Shown piece by piece: positions 9,315 through 17,618 of a DNA stretch of 64,000 nucleotides. Position 1 is the stretch's first letter, and each line of letters starts with the position of its first letter. The notes beneath the pieces are model-generated. The model saw nothing but the letters and a program-made list of their open reading frames with translations. It had not been told where the DNA came from and made no database searches. Origin of the DNA: Bog-159 sp050008575 (GTDB lineage: Bacteria; Acidobacteriota; Terriglobia; Bryobacterales; Bryobacteraceae); assembly GCA_050008575.1 (NCBI GenBank), contig JBEKMJ010000076.1, positions 1-64,000 of the forward strand, in the 5' to 3' direction. The position numbers and the translations under genes are program-made.

Positions 9315-9816
9315 TTTATGAGCCGCTCCTTGGAACCTGCATGCCGAGGCCAAGAGCAATCCAGCTTCCAGAACCGATCGCGTTTGTTATCAGGGGCTTC
9401 GCGCAGGTGTGGTGTGACAGCCCGGCACATGCGGGCAGAAGCTGCACTGCCGGAGCGCGCAGAAGTGGGTCAGTTTGGTTTTGTGCCGCGAATAGTCCTG
9501 CCCAACGCCACGTTGTTCACAAAATGGAGGACGGGCAATTCTGCCCGGGGTCCCCTCAGGGGCGGCTTTCAGCCGGTCCTGGCTACCTAAAGGCGGCGGG
9601 CGGCCAAGATTAACCATTTCAGTTGGATAGCCCTCGTGGCGCACGCCCCCGGGCGTGCCGTGCCGGCACTTCTGCCGGCACAGGCGAGCTACGCTCGCCC
9701 TGGCCGCCTGAAAGGCGGCTGCGGCCAAGATTGGCCGCCCTCCAAAACCAAATTGATCCACTGCCGGAGCGCGCAGATCCTGCGCTGGAAGCTTGCGCCA
9801 AGGTACACTGGAATTC
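9315..9816. repeat. repeat-filled intergenic region
   Basis: About 500 bases without a gene. They contain GC-rich palindromes (GTGCCGGCACTTCTGCCGGCAC near 9656, GGCGGGCGGCCAAGATT, GCCTGAAAGGCGGCTGCGGCC near 9705). There are two related copies, partly inverted, of a module that combines CTGCCGGAGCGCGCAG with AAAACCAAAYTGAYCCACT, near 9447-9485 and 9744-9776. I see no open frame with a ribosome site. Confidence 0.55.
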
Positions 9817-10326
9817 ATGGGAGCAGCCAAACAGAGTGAACCGTTGCGCGCCGGGCATCGCGCGCCGGATTTCAGTCTGGCGCGGTTGGAGAATGGGACC
9901 TTGCGGGGGACCGCGGACCTTGGCAAGTTACTGCCGGGCGGGCCCGTGCTGCTGGCGTTTTTCAAATCCACTTGTCCGGTTTGCCAGATGACTCTGCCTT
10001 TCCTGGAGAGGATTCATCGCGGGCGCGCGCCGGGTTCGCTGGAGATTTACGGCGTCTCGCAGGACGACCCTGAAACCACCCAGGAGTTTGCCGGTGAGTT
10101 TGGCATCAGCTTCCCGATGCTGCTGGATACCGAGGAAAGCGGCTATCCGGCCAGCGACGCCTACGGTCTCTCGCACGTGCCGACGCTGTTTCTAGTAGAG
10201 CGCGACGGAACGATTGCGTGGAGCCTGGAGGGATTCAATAAGAGGGAGTTCCGGGCGGTGGCAGCCCAGGCGGGCGTGGATCCGTTCCGTCCGGGCGAAA
10301 ACGTGCCGGAGTGGAAAGCGGGTTGA
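9817..10326 (+). CDS. TlpA/AhpC-like thioredoxin-fold protein
   Basis: A 169-residue thioredoxin-fold protein without signal peptide or membrane anchor, so probably cytosolic. Residues 16-60 run APDFSLARLENG ... LLAFFKSTCPVCQMTLPFLE, with the redox motif CPVC at 53-56. The later VPTLFLVERDG holds the cis-proline typical of the fold. It resembles redoxin/TlpA family thiol oxidoreductases; CPVC instead of CPPC or CGPC is less common. ATG 9817 replaces an upstream in-frame ATG at 9793. It precedes nuoI by 54 bases on the same strand. Confidence 0.8.
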   Translation: MGAAKQSEPLRAGHRAPDFSLARLENGTLRGTADLGKLLPGGPVLLAFFKSTCPVCQMTLPFLERIHRGRAPGSLEIYGVSQDDPETTQEFAGEFGISFPMLLDTEESGYPASDAYGLSHVPTLFLVERDGTIAWSLEGFNKREFRAVAAQAGVDPFRPGENVPEWKAG

Positions 10327-10380
10327 GGGTCGAAGAACTAAGCTCCCGGTCGGGAGCACAGGCGGAGCGGAAGAAATCGC

Positions 10381-10881
10381 ATGGCGAACACATTCGACGA
10401 AATACTGGGTGCGGCGGCCGGAATCGCCAAAGGCATGGGAGTCACCTTCAAGGAGATGATGTCTCCCACGGTGACGGAGAACTATCCGGATGGGCCTGCC
10501 AAGCTTCAGGAACGTTACCGGGGCGTGCACGTTTTGCAGCGCGATGCGAACGGCATGGAGAAGTGCGTGGCATGTTTCCTGTGCGCCGCGGCGTGCCCTT
10601 CGAACTGTATTTATATTGAAGCCGCGGAAAATACGGACAAACAGCGCATCAGCGGCGGCGAGCGTTACGCCAAGGTCTACAACATCGACTACAACCGCTG
10701 TATTTTTTGCGGGTACTGCGTGGAGGCTTGTCCCACCGACGCCATCACGCACGGGCACGGGTTCGAAGTGGCCAGTTTCAATACCGCAACGCTGGTGATG
10801 CGCAAGGAGCAGATGCTGGCGCCGATTCCGGAGGGGGCGCACGCGCCGGTGGTGGCGGCGGAGACGGCCGCGGCGCATTAG
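10381..10881 (+). CDS. nuoI: NADH-quinone oxidoreductase subunit I (2x[4Fe-4S] ferredoxin)
   Basis: Electron-transfer subunit of complex I, 166 residues. It has two classic [4Fe-4S] binding motifs, CVACFLCAAACP (Cys 62, 65, 68, 72) and CIFCGYCVEACP (Cys 107, 110, 113, 117), spaced as in NuoI. The N-terminal GMGVTFKEMMSPTVTENYPD matches the NuoI lead-in. The C-terminus adds an Ala/Pro-rich tail. No other nuo gene is nearby, so this is a stand-alone copy, either of a dispersed complex I or a lineage-specific extra. Confidence 0.88.
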   Translation: MANTFDEILGAAAGIAKGMGVTFKEMMSPTVTENYPDGPAKLQERYRGVHVLQRDANGMEKCVACFLCAAACPSNCIYIEAAENTDKQRISGGERYAKVYNIDYNRCIFCGYCVEACPTDAITHGHGFEVASFNTATLVMRKEQMLAPIPEGAHAPVVAAETAAAH

Positions 10882-10903
10882 CAGACGCGATTCCGCACGA
10901 ATT

Positions 10904-10985
10904 GGAGGGCGGGCAATTCTGCCAGGCAATTCCGCCAGGCAATTCCGCCCACGGCCGGCTAGGCGGCGCATGGCGCCGCCCCACA
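10904..10985. repeat. tandem GGCAATTCYGCC units and GCGCC palindrome
   Basis: After nuoI come GGGCAATTCTGCC followed by two copies of AGGCAATTCCGCC in tandem (about 10911-10950), then the palindrome GGCGGCGCATGGCGCCGCC (10961-10980). The GGCAATTCTGCC unit is also found near 4640, 9536, 15119 and 54271. Confidence 0.65.
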
Positions 10986-11034
10986 GCGTCATCGGCGACA
11001 AAACTCAAGATGCTACAATCGAGATTCCACCAGG

Positions 11035-11667
11035 ATGCGCCGGCCACTTCATGAATCGCGTTTTTTCAGGTTCCTGCGCGGCTCTCTCATCCTGCTGATC
11101 GTGCCTCTGGTGGGATGCACGCTGGGCGCCAGCAAGCAAGCCGCCACGCCGCCGCCGCCCAAGCCCGCCGCCGTGCAGCCGCCCCCACCGGATCCGCAGC
11201 TTTCCATTCCACAAACAGCCGTGACGCTGCCCAGCCCGCAGCCGCTCAACCCGGACGCCGTCCCCACGGTACAAGCGGCCCAGGCTCCCGCGCCGGAGAA
11301 AGTGGAAGCTCCTCCCGCTCCCCGGGCCGTGCGCCGCAGCGCCGCCGGTCCACCGAAGCCGGAGCCGGAACCCGAAACCGAGGCCCCGCCCACTCCGGCT
11401 GTGCAGGAGCAAGCGCCCATCCAGCCGATTTTGAGCGGCGACGAACAAAAACACATCCAGTCCGCGATCGAGACGCGCAAGCGCGAAATCGGGGAAAAGC
11501 TCGGCCGCGCCAAGGGACGTTCATCCAGCCACGATCAGCTCCTGGTCGACCGCATCAAAACCTTCCTGGCGCAGTGCGATGAAGCGGAAGGGCGCGGCGA
11601 CTACTCGCAAGCGGATGCCCTGTCCGAGCGCGCCTTGATCCTGGCCCGGGAACTTCAGGGTGAGTGA
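11035..11667 (+). CDS. proline-rich lipoprotein of unknown function
   Basis: A 210-residue protein starting MRRPLHESRFFRFLRGSLILLIVPLVGC. A basic N-terminus, a hydrophobic stretch and a lipobox LVGC (Cys 28) predict a lipoprotein. A Pro/Ala/Glu-rich linker covers about residues 35-130. The C-terminal ~75 residues are helical (DEQKHIQSAIETRKREIGE ... VDRIKTFLAQCDEAEGRGDY), as in several Acidobacteriota envelope proteins. Its stop overlaps the GTG start of the next gene by 8 bases, so translation is probably coupled. Confidence 0.65.
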   Translation: MRRPLHESRFFRFLRGSLILLIVPLVGCTLGASKQAATPPPPKPAAVQPPPPDPQLSIPQTAVTLPSPQPLNPDAVPTVQAAQAPAPEKVEAPPAPRAVRRSAAGPPKPEPEPETEAPPTPAVQEQAPIQPILSGDEQKHIQSAIETRKREIGEKLGRAKGRSSSHDQLLVDRIKTFLAQCDEAEGRGDYSQADALSERALILARELQGE

Positions 11668-12739
11668 CGAATTCGGCCAACGCCGCCAGCTTATCGGCGC
11701 CGGACTGGAGAACCGGGAGCTGGATGGCATGCTGGTGGCCTCACCGGCCAATGTCCGCTATCTGACCGGATTCAGCGGCAGCAACGGGGCACTGCTGGCG
11801 CTGCCCGGCGAGTTCGTCTTTTTCACCGACCCGCGTTACGCCATTCAATGCCGCCGTGAGATCTCCTGCCGCACGCAAGTATGCAAGGGTCCCATTCTGA
11901 CGGCCGTGGCAGCCATGGTGGCCGCCCGGCGCATCCGGCGATTGGGTTTCGAGAGCGCGCATTTGTCCTACGAAGGCTTCGACAAGCTGCGCGCCAACAT
12001 GTCTGTAAACACGTCGCTGGAGCCGGTTTCCGGCTGGCTGGAAGCGCATCGCATGTTGAAATCGGGAGCCGAAATCGAACTGATTCGGCGCTCTGTCGCG
12101 ACCAATTCGAACGCCTTCGAGTGGGCCGCGCGGCGCATCCGCCCGGGCATGCGCGAGCGGGACTTGGCCGCTGAAATCGACCACCGGATGCGCCGTCTGG
12201 GAGCCGAGAAGCCCTCGTTTGAAACCATCGTGGCCTTTGGCGAGCGTTCGGCGCTACCGCACGCGCACCCCACCGGCGCGCTTTTGAAACAGGGGCAATT
12301 GGTGCTGATCGACATGGGGGCGTTTCAGGACGGATACGCCAGCGACATGACCCGCATGCTCTACCTGGGCACACCCAGCGCGCGCGTGAAGGGCTTATAT
12401 CGCGCCGTGCTGGAGGCGCAATTGGCCGCCATCGACGCGGTGCGGCCGGGGGTGACCGCCGCCCACGTCGACCGGCAGGCGCGCCGGGTGCTGAAGGCTT
12501 ACAAGTTGGACCGCGCCTTCGTGCATTCCACCGGCCATGGCCTGGGGCTGGAGATCCACGAACTGCCGCGCATCGGCAAGAAGGACAAAACGCCGCTCGC
12601 CGCGGGCATGGCGATCACCATCGAGCCCGGCGTGTATCCGGAAGACGTGGGCGGCATCCGCATCGAGGATACCGTGGTGGTGACTGCGACGGGCTGCGAA
12701 GTGTTGACGCCCACCGGCAAGGAACTGCGGGTTCTGTAG
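11660..12739 (+). CDS. M24 family Xaa-Pro peptidase
   Basis: Metallopeptidase of 359 residues that cleaves Xaa-Pro peptides (aminopeptidase P/prolidase type). The creatinase-like N-domain spans about 1-130. The pita-bread catalytic domain holds the five expected metal ligands: D218 and D229 (IDMGAFQDGYASDMTR), H293 (HSTGHGLGLEIHE), E322 (TIEPGVYPE) and E336 (GIRIEDT). GTG 11660 overlaps the preceding lipoprotein gene. The neighbouring accBC genes begin 55 bases downstream; a peptidase of this type often sits just upstream of accB in bacteria. Confidence 0.92.
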   Translation: MSDEFGQRRQLIGAGLENRELDGMLVASPANVRYLTGFSGSNGALLALPGEFVFFTDPRYAIQCRREISCRTQVCKGPILTAVAAMVAARRIRRLGFESAHLSYEGFDKLRANMSVNTSLEPVSGWLEAHRMLKSGAEIELIRRSVATNSNAFEWAARRIRPGMRERDLAAEIDHRMRRLGAEKPSFETIVAFGERSALPHAHPTGALLKQGQLVLIDMGAFQDGYASDMTRMLYLGTPSARVKGLYRAVLEAQLAAIDAVRPGVTAAHVDRQARRVLKAYKLDRAFVHSTGHGLGLEIHELPRIGKKDKTPLAAGMAITIEPGVYPEDVGGIRIEDTVVVTATGCEVLTPTGKELRVL

Positions 12740-12794
12740 TCTGTACTACTGCCCCACAACCGCGGATACCAAACTGCTAAGCTAGTCGATTGCC

Positions 12795-13268
12795 ATGACC
12801 GTAGACGAGATCCGCGAGCTAATCAACCTCGCCACCGAAACCGGCATCGACGAACTGGAAGTGCAGCGCGGGGACAACCGCGTGCGCATTCGCCGCTCCG
12901 TGGCCGGCCATCAGGAACTAGTATTGGCGCAGCCCGCCGCACCGCACCGGGTGGAAACCGCCCCGCCGCCGGCCAGCGCCTCCGCGCCCGCCAAAGAGCC
13001 GCCTAAGGAGCCCGGCGCAGATCCCAACCTGCACCTGGTGGTTTCCCCCATCGTGGGCACGTTTTACGAAGCCTCCGCGCCCGGTTCGCCGCCGTTCGTG
13101 CGCGTGGGCGAGCGCGTGCAGCCCGGCAAGGTCTTGTGCATCATCGAGTCCATGAAGCTCATGAACGAGATCGAAGCCGAGGTTTCCGGCATCATCGAAA
13201 GCAAGCTGGTGATGAACGGACAGCCCGTGGAGTACGGGGAGGCGATGTTTGCCATCCGCGTCAATTAA
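12795..13268 (+). CDS. accB: biotin carboxyl carrier protein of acetyl-CoA carboxylase
   Basis: Carries biotin between carboxylase and transferase sites in the first step of fatty-acid synthesis. 157 residues: an N-terminal helical region (DEIRELINLATETGIDELEV), an Ala/Pro-rich flexible linker (about 45-75), and a C-terminal biotinyl domain with IIESMKLMNEIEAEVSG. Biotin would be attached to Lys121; ESMKLM replaces the common EAMKMM, as in many AccB proteins. Its end overlaps accC by 20 bases. Confidence 0.95.
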   Translation: MTVDEIRELINLATETGIDELEVQRGDNRVRIRRSVAGHQELVLAQPAAPHRVETAPPPASASAPAKEPPKEPGADPNLHLVVSPIVGTFYEASAPGSPPFVRVGERVQPGKVLCIIESMKLMNEIEAEVSGIIESKLVMNGQPVEYGEAMFAIRVN

Positions 13269-14619
13269 GAAAATCCTCATAGCCAATCGCGGCGAAATCG
13301 CTCTGCGTGTGGTTTGCGCGTGCAAGGAGCTCGGCATCCGCACCGTGGCCGTCTACTCGGAGCCCGACCGCCACAGCCTGCACGTGCGCTTCGCCGACGA
13401 AGCCGTCTGCATCGGTCCGGCCAAGAGCGCCCGCAGCTATTTGGATATTCCCTCTATCGTGAGCGCGGCGGAGATCACGGGCGCCGACGCCATTCATCCG
13501 GGCTACGGCTTCCTCAGCGAGAATGCCGGCTTCGCCGAGGTTTGCGAAGTCTCCGGGCTGAAGTTCATCGGGCCGCGCCCGGAGGTGATCCGGCTGATGG
13601 GCGTGAAGGAACGCGCGCGCGCGTTCATGCGCGAAGCGGGCGTGCCTATTCTGCCCGGTTCGCCCGGCATCCTGAAGACCGCGGAAGAAGCCGTCGAGGT
13701 GGCGGGCGGGATCGGGTTTCCGGTGATCGTGAAAGCTTCCGCGGGCGGCGGCGGACGCGGCATGCGCATCGTGAACGAGGCGTCCGAACTGGAGCCGCTG
13801 TTCAATTCGGCGCAGCAGGAGGCGGGCGCGGCGTTCGGCTGCCCCGACGTTTACCTGGAGAAGTATGTGCGCGCGCCGCGGCACATCGAATTTCAGGTGC
13901 TGGCCGACGAGCGCGGACGCGTGGAGATCCTGGGTGAGCGCGAATGCAGCATCCAGCGCCGGCATCAAAAGCTGCTGGAGGAGTCGCCTTCGCCGGTGAT
14001 GCGGCCCGAGCTGCGCGCGTCCATGGCGGCCAAACTGAAAGAAGCGTTGTCGGCCGCAGGCTACACCAATGCGGGCACCGTCGAGTTTCTGATGGACGAA
14101 GGCGGCCAGTTGTATTTCATGGAAGTGAACGCGCGCATCCAGGTGGAGCATCCGGTGACGGAATTCGTGACCGGCATCGACCTGGTGAAGAGCCAGATCC
14201 GCATCGCCCAGGGCGAGCCTTTGGATGAAGTGATCAACCTGCCGGTGGAACTGCGCGGGCATGCCATTGAGTGCCGGATCAATGCCGAGAATCCGGTGAC
14301 CTTCACGCCTTCGCCGGGCCGTATCACCGGCTTCCACGTGCCGGGCGGCATTGGCGTGCGCGTGGATACCATGGCGCACACCGATTGCGTGATCACGCCT
14401 TATTACGATTCGCTGGTGGCGAAGCTGGTGGTGTACGGCGGCGACCGCGCCGAAGCCATCCACCGTATGCAGCGCGCGCTCGAAATGTTCGTGGTGGAGG
14501 GGATTCACACATCCATTCCGCTGCACCAGCGCATTCTGGCAGACCCCGATTTCCAGGCTGGCCGGTTCGATACGAACTTCATCAAGAGGTTCATGCCGCC
14601 GGAGCGCGGCGCGCATTAG
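13249..14619 (+). CDS. accC: biotin carboxylase of acetyl-CoA carboxylase
   Basis: Carboxylates biotin on AccB using ATP and bicarbonate. 456 residues. IKKILIANRGEIALRVVCA is the family N-terminus. The ATP-grasp core has KASAGGGGRGMR and the catalytic MEVNARIQVEHPVTE. The start that fits is TTG 13249, inside the end of accB, with GGGGAGG 6 nt upstream; no ATG or GTG lies near enough to give the conserved N-terminus. The overlap implies coupled translation at a fixed AccB:AccC ratio. The accA and accD transferase subunits are not in the window. Confidence 0.95.
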   Translation: MPSASIKKILIANRGEIALRVVCACKELGIRTVAVYSEPDRHSLHVRFADEAVCIGPAKSARSYLDIPSIVSAAEITGADAIHPGYGFLSENAGFAEVCEVSGLKFIGPRPEVIRLMGVKERARAFMREAGVPILPGSPGILKTAEEAVEVAGGIGFPVIVKASAGGGGRGMRIVNEASELEPLFNSAQQEAGAAFGCPDVYLEKYVRAPRHIEFQVLADERGRVEILGERECSIQRRHQKLLEESPSPVMRPELRASMAAKLKEALSAAGYTNAGTVEFLMDEGGQLYFMEVNARIQVEHPVTEFVTGIDLVKSQIRIAQGEPLDEVINLPVELRGHAIECRINAENPVTFTPSPGRITGFHVPGGIGVRVDTMAHTDCVITPYYDSLVAKLVVYGGDRAEAIHRMQRALEMFVVEGIHTSIPLHQRILADPDFQAGRFDTNFIKRFMPPERGAH

Positions 14620-14629
14620 GCTGGCCGTT

Positions 14630-14932
14630 ATGCGCCTGCGCACCGCCAAGGACCGGTTGAAGGTTGAGCATTCGATCATCGACGGCGTGCGCGAGGTCCT
14701 GGAGCGCGTGCTGGCTGCCACTCCGGAAATCCGATCCATCATTCCGGGCGTCATCCGGCCGGTGCGCGACGCGCGCGGCCCCGTGAAGGTGCGTATCACC
14801 GTGCCTGTGCAGAATGGTTGGAAGGCCATCGCGCTGAGCGCTGGGGCGCGCCAGGAGCTCTTCATCAGTACGGCGCTGTCGAAAGAGGATCTGGAGCGGG
14901 CGCTGGAGCAGGCCGGCGCGCTGCTGGGCTGA
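14630..14932 (+). CDS. DUF2103-like protein
   Basis: A 100-residue protein starting 10 bases after accC, so probably in the same transcript. The body, with KVEHSIIDGVREVLERVL, SIIPGVIRPVRDARGPVKV, NGWKAIALSAGARQELFI and a terminal LSKEDLERAL, resembles my memory of DUF2103 (predicted metal-binding proteins). I cannot confirm that without a profile search. No catalytic motif is evident. Confidence 0.6.
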   Translation: MRLRTAKDRLKVEHSIIDGVREVLERVLAATPEIRSIIPGVIRPVRDARGPVKVRITVPVQNGWKAIALSAGARQELFISTALSKEDLERALEQAGALLG

Positions 14933-14939
14933 CGTTGCG

Positions 14940-15150
14940 GGGCGGGCGCGCAGCCTGCGCGGGCGTCGCAGGCCCGCTCTGCGGCGGGCCAAGGTCACCA
15001 GGGCCGGCTAACACAGGCTGAAGCCTGTGCTACCAGTTGGGCTGAAGCCCCGCGCCGGCTAAAGCCCGCCCTCCAACTCTAGCTCCAGCAAATGTAGAAA
15101 CTTCAGGGCCGGCTGCGGGCAGAATTGCCCGCCCCACAATGCGTGCAGCC
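14940..15150. repeat. mosaic of intergenic hairpin repeats
   Basis: Contains CAGCCTGCGCGGGCGTCGCAGGCCCGCTC (also near 17465), ACACAGGCTGAAGCCTGTGC (near 15010), GGCTAAAGCCCGCCCTCCAA (near 15055) and GGCAGAATTGCCCGCCCCAC (near 15118). Each is a separate short palindrome found elsewhere in the window. There is no gene here. Confidence 0.65.
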
Positions 15151-15170
15151 ACAGGTTACCATTCCTACTT

Positions 15171-17450
15171 ATGGACACGATTGACCGAAGAGGCTTTCTC
15201 CAGGCCGGCGCCGCGGCACTCTGGCAGGTGGCCGCCTCAGCCCAAACCGCGACGCCACGCGCGTCCCTCCGCCGCATCCTGCCGATGAATCGCAATTGGC
15301 TCTACGGCGGGCGCGCGGTCCCCGGCTGCTCCGCGCCCGATTTCGACGACAGCAAGTTCCAGCGCGTCACCATCCCGCACTCGAACAAGGTCTTCCCCTG
15401 GCACAGTTTCGACGAAAAGGACTTCCAGTTCGTCTCCATTTATCGCCGTCATTTCAAGCTTGGGCCGCAGCAGGGCCGCCGCGTTTTTGTGGATTTTGCC
15501 GGCGTCATGACCGCCGCGGCCGTCAGCATCAACGGCCACAAGCTCGGCGAGTATCGCGGCGGCTACACACCCTTCTCCTTCGATCTGACACCGCATCTGA
15601 AGGCGGACGCGGCCAACGTCCTGGCCGTCGAGGTGGATTCCACGGAACGGCCCGATATCCCCCCCTTCGGCGAGAACATCGACTATCTGACCTTCGGCGG
15701 CATCTATCGGGAAGTCGCGCTGCGCAGCGTGCCGCCGGTGTTTATCGAGAACGTGTTCGCCAAGCCGGTGGACGCGCCGGGCGATGGCTGGCGCGTGGAG
15801 GTGAAGTGCCCGCTCAACGGACAGGCCGCCAGCGCTCTCACGCTGAAGGTGGAACTGCGGGATGGCGCCCGCGTACTTTCTTCGGTTGAAGGGCAACCTT
15901 CCGATCAGCCGCTCACGCTGTCCAATTTTGGGGCGGAACTTTGGGATCTGGAACACCCGAAGCTCTATACCGTCACGGCCCGCCTCTTCCAAGACGGCGA
16001 CCCCATCGACGAATACTCCACGCGCATCGGTTTCCGCGAAGCGCGCTTCACTCCGCAAGGCTTCATGCTGAACGGGAAACACATCAAGCTGCGCGGCCTC
16101 AACCGGCATCAGACATTTCCCTATGTCGGCGGCGCCATGCCCGCGCGTGTGCAACGCCGCGATGCGCTCATCCTGAAGCGCGAGCTGAAGTGCAACATTG
16201 TGCGCACGTCGCATTACCCGCAATCGCCGCACTTCCTGGACGCCTGCGACGAAGCCGGCCTGCTGGTCTTCGAGGAAATCCCCGGTTGGCAGCACATCGG
16301 CGACCAAGCCTGGCAGGATCTGGCCGTGCGCAACGTCGAACAGATGATCCACCGCGATTGGAATCATCCGTCCATCGTGCTGTGGGGTGTGCGCATCAAC
16401 GAATCGCAGGACAACCACGATTTCTATACGCGCACCAACGCGCTGGCGCACGAGCTGGACAACTCCCGCCAGACCGGCGGCGTGCGCTATCTCTACGACA
16501 CCGAATTGCTCGAAGACGTGATGACCATGAACGATTTCGGCTTCCCGCTGCGGCCGCCAAACCACCCGCTGTACCTGAACACCGAGTTCAATGGCCACAT
16601 GTTCCCCACCAAACGGACCGATAATGTGGACCGCGTGATGGAGCACGCCCTGCGGCACGCCCGCGTGCACAACCAACTGGCTTCCGACGACCGCTACGCG
16701 GGCGGCATCGGCTGGTGCGCCTTCGACTACAACACGCACGCCAATTTCGGCTCCGGCGATAAGATCTGCTATCACGGCGTGACGGACATTTTCCGTATCC
16801 CGAAACCCGCCGGCCAGTTCTACCGCTCGCAGTGCGACCCCAGCGAAGAGATCGTGCTGGAGCCGTGCTTCAACTGGTCGCAGGGCGACCAATCCGAAGG
16901 CGGCGGCATCCGCCACGCGGTGATCGTGTCCAATTGCGACCATCTGAAGATCTACGTGAAGGGCGATCTGAAGGCGGAGGTCGAGCCCGATCGGGAGCAC
17001 TATGGGCACTTGCCGCATCCACCTTTCGTGATCGACCTGGCCGGCGAACGCCTGGAAGACTGGGGCGACCTGCGGATCGACGGCTATCTCAACGGCGCGA
17101 AGGCGATTTCGAAGACGCTGCCGGGCAACGATTACGACCGCCAGTTGCATGTGGAGCCGGACGATGCGGAACTGGTGGGCGATGGCATCGATGCCACGCG
17201 CGTGGTGCTGCGCGTGACCAATGAACAGGGCGGCGCGCGGCCTTTTTCGACCGGCGCGGTGTTACTACGCGTGGAGGGGCCCGGCGAGATCGTCGGCGAG
17301 AATCCCTTTTCGCTCGCGGGCGGCGTGGGCGCGGTGTGGGTACGCAGCAAGGAGGCGGCGGGGACCATCCGGCTGCACGCGCGGCATCCGTATTTGGGTG
17401 AGAAGACCGTCGAGATCACGGTGAAGGCTGCGGAGGCGGAACAAGTCTGA
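15171..17450 (+). CDS. exported glycoside hydrolase family 2 protein (beta-galactosidase-like)
   Basis: A 759-residue enzyme predicted to cleave beta-glycosides outside the cytoplasm. The N-terminus MDTIDRRGFLQAGAAALWQVA carries a Tat signal (RRGFL). Order of domains: jelly-roll sugar-binding domain (~45-190, ending FGGIYREV), immunoglobulin-like domain (~195-290), TIM barrel (~295-600), then a beta-rich C-terminal extension. The acid/base is Glu411 in WGVRINESQDN and the likely nucleophile Glu472 in YLNTEFNGH. LRGLNRHQ and RTSHYPQSPHFLDACDEAGL are GH2 hallmarks. Substrate (galactoside, mannoside or glucuronide) cannot be told from this. It stands alone between repeat arrays. Confidence 0.88.
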   Translation: MDTIDRRGFLQAGAAALWQVAASAQTATPRASLRRILPMNRNWLYGGRAVPGCSAPDFDDSKFQRVTIPHSNKVFPWHSFDEKDFQFVSIYRRHFKLGPQQGRRVFVDFAGVMTAAAVSINGHKLGEYRGGYTPFSFDLTPHLKADAANVLAVEVDSTERPDIPPFGENIDYLTFGGIYREVALRSVPPVFIENVFAKPVDAPGDGWRVEVKCPLNGQAASALTLKVELRDGARVLSSVEGQPSDQPLTLSNFGAELWDLEHPKLYTVTARLFQDGDPIDEYSTRIGFREARFTPQGFMLNGKHIKLRGLNRHQTFPYVGGAMPARVQRRDALILKRELKCNIVRTSHYPQSPHFLDACDEAGLLVFEEIPGWQHIGDQAWQDLAVRNVEQMIHRDWNHPSIVLWGVRINESQDNHDFYTRTNALAHELDNSRQTGGVRYLYDTELLEDVMTMNDFGFPLRPPNHPLYLNTEFNGHMFPTKRTDNVDRVMEHALRHARVHNQLASDDRYAGGIGWCAFDYNTHANFGSGDKICYHGVTDIFRIPKPAGQFYRSQCDPSEEIVLEPCFNWSQGDQSEGGGIRHAVIVSNCDHLKIYVKGDLKAEVEPDREHYGHLPHPPFVIDLAGERLEDWGDLRIDGYLNGAKAISKTLPGNDYDRQLHVEPDDAELVGDGIDATRVVLRVTNEQGGARPFSTGAVLLRVEGPGEIVGENPFSLAGGVGAVWVRSKEAAGTIRLHARHPYLGEKTVEITVKAAEAEQV

Positions 17451-17523
17451 TCCGACTAGCTGCAGGCTCGCAGCCTGCGCGGGCCTCGTAGGCCCGCTCT
17501 TCGGCGACGCGAAGCTCCCCTGA

Positions 17524-17613
17524 CACAGGCTGAAGCCTGTGCTACCAGGCTGAAGCCTGTGCTACCAGGAGCGGGTCTGGAGACCCGCCGCAGGCGTAGA
17601 CGCCCGCCCCACC
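17524..17613. repeat. two tandem AGGCTGAAGCCT repeats plus REP-like type A element
   Basis: Two direct copies of AGGCTGAAGCCTGTGCTACC (starting about 17527 and 17548) are followed by the composite GCGGGTCTGGAGACCCGC + GCAGGCGTAGACGCC at 17571-17613. It lies between the convergent 3' ends of the GH2 gene and the ABC permease and is a plausible bidirectional terminator. Confidence 0.75.
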
Positions 17614-17618
17614 ACGGG

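Noticed and set aside
13261..14865. 534-codon open frame opposite accC
   Set aside because: Antisense shadow; rich in His/Arg, no family features.
15237..17150. 637-codon open frame opposite the GH2 gene
   Set aside because: Shadow of GH2 codon usage; no recognisable motif.
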